DNA of 64,000 nt from an uncultured Pseudomonadota bacterium. Lineage in GTDB: Bacteria; Myxococcota_A; UBA796; GCA-2862545. Below, in pieces: positions 59,721 through 64,000 of the stretch. Under the pieces are notes generated by a model. That model was given only the letters and a program-made list of their open reading frames with translations, made no database searches and was not told the DNA's origin. Location: the NCBI GenBank assembly GCA_913061235.1, contig CAJXTB010000026.1, positions 21,997 through 85,996 of the forward strand. The letters run 5' to 3'. The translations under genes and the position numbers were made by a program. Numbering within the stretch: the first letter of the stretch is position 1; the number at the start of each line of letters is the position of its first letter.

Positions 59721-60884
59721 CTATGCCCGGGTCAGCAAGCCTTCAGCGAACAATCCGTCGACGATGCGCTGAGCCAGACCCGAATCTGCGTCAGGCACGA
59801 GTGCCGTGAGCTCCGAGACCGGACACACAGCCCCGCTCCACAGACGGCGTAGCATGGGCAAGGTTGAGAGCGGAAACCACAGCGTTCGGCCTGGAATATG
59901 CACCGAGACGCCCTCGGACGACTCGGACACCCACCCTCCCACGGCTCGAATACGCACAGGTCCACTGATCGACTCCGGCTGCATGTGACTCATCAGAGCC
60001 AACGGCTGGCGCAGCGAGCGGTGGACCATTCGCCAGCGCCGAAAATCCGCCAGGAAGGTTGGCTGCCGAAGCGCGTCATCCAGCTCATGACGCAGAACAT
60101 CCAGGTGCGCGTGGTGCGTGGCTGGCACATCCGAGTCCTCTCGAAGGGCAGGTCCCGGCGACACAACAAAGGGCATGCGTGCAGCCTCGCTCTGGTGCAT
60201 GCGGTCGACCAAGTAGTGCATCAAGTCCACACCCGTTGCAGCGAATACAGCCGCCGTCAGGTGAAGCGAGGGCCCATCAATGGCCTGGGCCTGATGCCAG
60301 TGGCCACGCGGAATGTAGAGGGTATCGCCAGGAACAAGCGTGACATCCAAGTAAGGCTCAACCCGCGCTGGTGGGGTCTGCGGATGAAGGCTGGCGTGAA
60401 AGAGCGGGTTGGCAAGGGTTGGCGCACACACCGTCCAGCGCTTCTTGCCTTCAACATGCAGCACCAACACATCATGGGTGTCCGCATGAAGCGGAAAGCC
60501 GGGTGCGTTCGGGCTCGTGGCGTAGATGTTGATGCGCGTAGGCTCGTCCAGCTCGGCGGAAAGCCGGTCGGCAAGCGCCCCCAGGCGTGCATCCCAGTGC
60601 TCAGCCTCTTCCACCACCACAGCCGCCCCGTCTCGCAGCTGCTGAATGACCTGTGACGCGCTACCGCCCTGCACAAAGCCGACGTCAGAGCGGTACAAGC
60701 GCACATGAGAGGCATCCCGTCCGACGTTGACAAGGCGCTCGAGTGCGTGGCTATTAAACAGTGTTTGATAGCGTCCTGGATGCCCCGTCAGGTGCACCGC
60801 CTGCTTGTGCAGAGCATCGCTCTGAAAGTCAGCCACCGACAGTGGAGCGAGCAGAGATTCAAGGCTTGGGGTGTCCGTGGTCAT
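59721..60884 (-). CDS. JmjC/cupin-type oxygenase (ROXA/NO66-like)
   Basis: 387 residues. Double-stranded beta-helix core with the Fe(II) ligands H133 and D135 (PLHADTHDVLVLHVEGKKRW) and H195 (LVPGDTLYIPRGHWHQA). GKKRW provides the Lys and Trp of JmjC enzymes. The C-terminal 150 residues include a winged-helix-like segment typical of ribosomal oxygenases that hydroxylate a ribosomal protein. A 2-oxoglutarate-dependent hydroxylase acting on a protein is likely; target unknown. Divergent from the P450. Confidence 0.85.
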   Translation of the reverse strand: MTTDTPSLESLLAPLSVADFQSDALHKQAVHLTGHPGRYQTLFNSHALERLVNVGRDASHVRLYRSDVGFVQGGSASQVIQQLRDGAAVVVEEAEHWDARLGALADRLSAELDEPTRINIYATSPNAPGFPLHADTHDVLVLHVEGKKRWTVCAPTLANPLFHASLHPQTPPARVEPYLDVTLVPGDTLYIPRGHWHQAQAIDGPSLHLTAAVFAATGVDLMHYLVDRMHQSEAARMPFVVSPGPALREDSDVPATHHAHLDVLRHELDDALRQPTFLADFRRWRMVHRSLRQPLALMSHMQPESISGPVRIRAVGGWVSESSEGVSVHIPGRTLWFPLSTLPMLRRLWSGAVCPVSELTALVPDADSGLAQRIVDGLFAEGLLTRA

Positions 60885-60989
60885 CGACAGGAGTGTCCAA
60901 AGAGGAGGGTGGGTTCACACGGTACTCCTGTGACACCCATGACGTCGACGAGACCCGTACGTTAGGGCTGTGGCATCCGAGGAGTTGCC

Positions 60990-62357
60990 ATGTCGACCGC
61001 GCCAATGTCCAACTCAAACCCCTCGATCGACGCGCCGTCGCTACGCAGTCGTCATCCACTAGGCCATCTGCCGGCCGTGCGAAATGGACTGCTTGCGCTG
61101 TTCGACCAAGCGCGGGACCTGGGCCCCGTTGTAGAGCTGCGCATGGCGCATACGACCATCACGGTGATCTCCTCACCGTCAGCGGTCCACCACATGCTGG
61201 TGAAAAATGCCGGCCAATACGCCAAGACCACCCGTGGCTATCAGATTCTGCGACTGCTTCTAGGAAACGGGCTGGTCACCGCCATGGGCGACGACTGGAG
61301 ACAGCACCGGCGCATAGCTAATCCCGCGTTTCGCCGTGAGGCAGTGGCCGGTTTCGTAGACACCATGGCGGACTCCACCCAAGCCTGGCTCGACAGCTTG
61401 CCGTCCAAACCGGGCTCGGTCCCTATTGCCCAGGCCATGCACCGTCTGACCCTTGAAATCGCCGGCAAGACCCTACTAAGTCGAGATTTGAGCGCACGTG
61501 GGGACACCATTGGCGAAGCGCTGGAGACGGTACTGCCAGGCTTTGCCAGCTTGAGCCGAAGCATCCTGCCGCACCCATGGCGATGGCCCCTGCCAGCGAC
61601 ACGACGGTTCATGCGGGGAGTACGCACACTCGACAAAGTCACCTACGAGATCATCCGGGAGCGACGGGCCGACACTCGTAATCACCCGGACCTCTTGGGA
61701 ATGCTTATGCTCGCTACGGACCCTGAGACAGGAACCGCAATGAGCGACCAACAGCTGCGCGACGAAGTGCTCACCATGTTGCTCGCCGGACACGAGACCA
61801 CTGCGAATGCCATGGCGTGGACCCTTCACCTGCTGGCGAAACACCCGGACACTGCCGAAGCCGTGCATGCAGAGGTGACGCAGGTGGTTGGTACTGGAAA
61901 AATCACTGCTGCGCACGTTGGCCAGCTCGACCTGACCGGTCGGGTGTTCGACGAATCGCTGCGACTCTTTCCGCCCATCTGGGTGCATGCACGACAAGCC
62001 AAGCAGGCCGACGTCATCGATGGCGTGTCCATCCCCAAGGGACGCATCGTATTCATCCATACCTTTGGAATGCACCGGCATCCCGACCTATGGGACGCAC
62101 CCGAGCGCTTCGACCCAGACCGGTTTCTTCCCAGCCGGCGCGCAGCCATCGTCAACGGCGCCTACCACCCCTTTTCCATGGGCCAGCGCAAGTGCATCGG
62201 GGACCGCTTCGCAAGGACAGAGGGCATTGTTCTGTTGGCGGCAATGGTCCGGAGCCTGCGATTCGTGAGTGTTCCGGGGAGCGTTGTGGTGCCAGAACCC
62301 GCTCTGACGCTTCGTCCAATGGGGGGCCTGCCTCTGCGGGTCAGCCGGCGAGACTGA
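60990..62357 (+). CDS. Cytochrome P450
   Basis: 455 residues, full length. I-helix LLAGHETTANAM (about 266), K-helix ESLRLFPP with ExxR (about 322), PERF region DAPERFDPDRF, heme loop FSMGQRKCIGDRFA with the axial Cys near 402. No N-terminal membrane helix, so soluble, as in bacterial CYPs of the CYP102/CYP4-like branch. GAGGAG precedes the ATG. No ferredoxin partner in the window. Confidence 0.95.
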   Translation: MSTAPMSNSNPSIDAPSLRSRHPLGHLPAVRNGLLALFDQARDLGPVVELRMAHTTITVISSPSAVHHMLVKNAGQYAKTTRGYQILRLLLGNGLVTAMGDDWRQHRRIANPAFRREAVAGFVDTMADSTQAWLDSLPSKPGSVPIAQAMHRLTLEIAGKTLLSRDLSARGDTIGEALETVLPGFASLSRSILPHPWRWPLPATRRFMRGVRTLDKVTYEIIRERRADTRNHPDLLGMLMLATDPETGTAMSDQQLRDEVLTMLLAGHETTANAMAWTLHLLAKHPDTAEAVHAEVTQVVGTGKITAAHVGQLDLTGRVFDESLRLFPPIWVHARQAKQADVIDGVSIPKGRIVFIHTFGMHRHPDLWDAPERFDPDRFLPSRRAAIVNGAYHPFSMGQRKCIGDRFARTEGIVLLAAMVRSLRFVSVPGSVVVPEPALTLRPMGGLPLRVSRRD

Positions 62358-62449
62358 CCCAGCCGGTGGATGGACAGGCGCGTCGCACATCCGGGTGCTT
62401 TTCTGACCCACGATTCAATGAGATACTCGCATCCATTCAGAGGAATCTC

Positions 62450-63682
62450 ATGCATCGCATCGCTTCAGCCATCGTCTTTGCCGCCGCCACGGCAGCGCTC
62501 GTCCAACCCGCAGCGGCCGTTCCCTCTGCAGTTCAGCACCAAGGACGGGTGCTCGATGCCAACGGCACACCCGTAAATGGTCCCGTCACCCTAGGCATCT
62601 CCCTGTTCACCGCGGAGTCAGGCGGAGACCTACTGTGGAGCGGCTCACCGGCTGTGGTCGCGCAAGACGGCTACTACAGCGTGGTCTTGGGAACGACTCC
62701 CATGACCCCCATCGACAGCAGCGCGCTCGCGAGTCCATCCGTGTGGCTTGAGATGACGCTGCCTGGCGCGAGTGCGAGCCCTCGGACTGCTCTGACCTCC
62801 GTTCCGTTTGCCCTCGTGGCTGAGCGTCTGGATGACCAGACCGTACAGATCGACGACCCCCGATTGGTGTACAGCAGCCCAGTCATTGACACCTCAACGT
62901 GTGCCAATGACGGAGAGTGGTGCAACTACGGCGAGAACTGGGGCGTCAATCGCTTGTCGACCGAAGGCGTCTACACCCACTGCACGGGCTGGGACTGCTC
63001 GGACGACTTCGTCGACCTGGTCTTGAATGACAACCCCTGGCGAACCGTGATGATGTCGCATCTCGACTGGGCCAATACCGGCGCCTTCGACGTCCTCTTG
63101 TCATTCGACGGCGGCTCAACCTACAGCTTCCACAAGCGCGTTGAGACCAATCGTCGGCCGTCTGAGACGCCGCACACCTCTCAGATCAGAACCCTAGCCA
63201 CGAACCTCCCCATTGGAAGTGATGTTCGCGTGCGCGTGCAGGGCGCCTACAAGCGCATTCACATTGACGGCTTCGCGCTGTCTCACAATCTGTACCCAGA
63301 AGAGCGGTCAGGCGCGGCGTGCCCACCCGGAACGGTCGGTGTAACCGGCTTCTGCATTCAGCCCGAGACGACCGCTCCATTCGGGCAAGCCTGGCTCACC
63401 GCGAACGACCACTGCACCAACGCGGGCCTTCGCCTGTGTGGCCACGAAGAAATGCTGGCCGGACTTCGCCAAGGCGCTGTGGAGATGTACGACTACAACG
63501 TACGCGACGCATGGTTCGTTACCGCAGACCTGTCCGAGAGCACCCCGGGTCAGAGCGGCTACAACCAGACCTGCGACATTCAAGGCAACGCCAACCAGCC
63601 GAGCCACCCGGTGTACAGCACGCAGTGCAATCACGACATGGCACTGACGTCTGCTTGGCGCACAACCGTCTGCTGCTACTAG
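62450..63682 (+). CDS. Exported surface protein with the shared N-terminal module
   Basis: 410 residues from the ATG after agaggaatctc; the open frame continues upstream only through antisense P450 sequence. Signal peptide ending AAA-VPS. Residues 25-130 carry the module also found at 27619 and 46473 (VQHQGRVLDANGTPVNGPV, DLLWSGSP, SPRTALTSVPFALVAERL). Then a Cys-bearing beta domain (CANDGEWCNYGENWG, HCTGWDCSDDF) and a C-terminal region AACPPGTVGVTGFCIQPE ... LTANDHCTNAGLRLCGHEE that resembles sulfatase-modifying/C-type-lectin-like folds and ends in CCY. Likely adhesin. Confidence 0.8.
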   Translation: MHRIASAIVFAAATAALVQPAAAVPSAVQHQGRVLDANGTPVNGPVTLGISLFTAESGGDLLWSGSPAVVAQDGYYSVVLGTTPMTPIDSSALASPSVWLEMTLPGASASPRTALTSVPFALVAERLDDQTVQIDDPRLVYSSPVIDTSTCANDGEWCNYGENWGVNRLSTEGVYTHCTGWDCSDDFVDLVLNDNPWRTVMMSHLDWANTGAFDVLLSFDGGSTYSFHKRVETNRRPSETPHTSQIRTLATNLPIGSDVRVRVQGAYKRIHIDGFALSHNLYPEERSGAACPPGTVGVTGFCIQPETTAPFGQAWLTANDHCTNAGLRLCGHEEMLAGLRQGAVEMYDYNVRDAWFVTADLSESTPGQSGYNQTCDIQGNANQPSHPVYSTQCNHDMALTSAWRTTVCCY

Positions 63683-63886
63683 GGTGCTCAAAGAGACTGG
63701 CTCTAAGGGCTCGTCGCACAAAAATCGCGCCAGGTGGCGGCGACGAGGCGCCGCGAGGGCGAGGCTGCGAACCCGATGGTATGGCCGGGTCATCCAGAGA
63801 GGTGAGCAACGCTGCCATCGCGGATGCATCGGTGACGACACCAAGCAGTTATTTTTGGACAGACCCTCAGGTGCGGCACGGACTGT

Positions 63887-64000
63887 TCATTCTTGAGCGG
63901 CGCTCAGCTCTCGTGCCTTCCACCAGGCCGACGACCCGGGCCCCACGACGGATAGGTGATTCCAACGCCCTTCGCTCCGTACCGCGGGCGGCCGACTTGC
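63887..64000 (-). CDS. C-terminal fragment of a gene cut by the window edge
   Basis: An open frame of 37 codons reaching the last base and ending at TGA (63889-63887). The visible tail includes WNHLSVVGPGSSAWWKAREL. No upstream start can be seen and no family can be named; coding is judged only from the uninterrupted frame and residue mix. Confidence 0.35.
   Translation of the reverse strand, partial: ASRPPAVRSEGRWNHLSVVGPGSSAWWKARELSAAQE

Noticed and set aside
61817..62449. Upstream extension of the 62450-63682 frame
   Set aside because: It runs in another frame through the well supported P450; the protein begins with a clear signal peptide and ribosome site at 62450.
1..64000. tRNA genes, rRNA, CRISPR arrays, insertion sequences
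   Set aside because: I looked for GTTCGA-type T-loop words, regularly spaced repeats and transposase motifs and found none convincing; isolated GGTTCGA matches lie in ribosome sites or coding regions.

Overview
The window is GC-rich bacterial chromosome, densely coded on both strands, with no tRNA, rRNA, CRISPR array, insertion sequence or phage module that I could recognise. The content suggests a Myxococcota-like (former deltaproteobacterial) organism: an unusually high share of lipoproteins, a MYXO-CTERM-like C-terminal tail (gene ending at 38767), MopE-type Asp/Cys metal-binding motifs, a TPR/FG-GAP regulator paired with an ECF sigma factor, and short Cys-domain proteins of a kind I recall from Myxococcota and Bacteroidota. 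This assignment is an inference from gene style, not from a marker gene.

Layout. 1-3659: the 3' part of a large TPR/FG-GAP protein (probably the sensor half of a Ser/Thr kinase) overlapping an ECF sigma factor. 3787-8956: Dps, a heme lipoprotein pair, an EEP-family nuclease/phosphatase and an MmyB-type regulator divergent from a small membrane protein. 8953-15708: an eight-gene histidine operon (hisZG fusion, hisD, HAD hydrolase, hisB, hisH, hisA, hisF, hisIE), tightly overlapping and lacking hisC. 15878-29848: surface and envelope genes, including a MopE/Gly-rich lipoprotein, a triplicated Cys-domain membrane protein family, a coiled-coil fibre lipoprotein, a beta-helix/Gly-rich fibre, a tail-collar-like HxH fibre and a GH5-like lipoprotein, with egtD and a CIA30 protein between them. 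29879-36883: a DODA dioxygenase/YceI/LysR cluster, four tandem small lipoproteins, an ABC exporter and a PGRP-type amidase. 36880-41025: an RpoE/ChrR-type sigma/anti-sigma pair with an FMN reductase and two beta-propeller proteins. 41168-46334: ArsM with a TetR regulator, a RimK-like ATP-grasp, VOC protein and ArsH. 46473-53595: a collagen-like surface protein, MYG1, a beta-propeller/vanadium haloperoxidase fusion, glutaredoxin, FKBP and OmpA. 53804-57203: a tightly coupled three-gene operon (ATP-grasp-like, AstE/AspA-like, glutathione-synthetase-like). 57192-64000: RluA-like synthase, a Fur-box-controlled DUF4856-like lipoprotein, a JmjC oxygenase, a P450 and another surface protein.

Themes. 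Five exported fibre-like proteins, three with the same N-terminal module, point to a modular surface-adhesin repertoire. Oxidative and metalloid defence recurs (Dps, ChrR/sigma, ArsM/ArsH, egtD, YceI, FMN reductases). The best candidate for an uncharacterised pathway is the 53804-57203 operon, which combines two amide-ligase folds with a zinc amidohydrolase.
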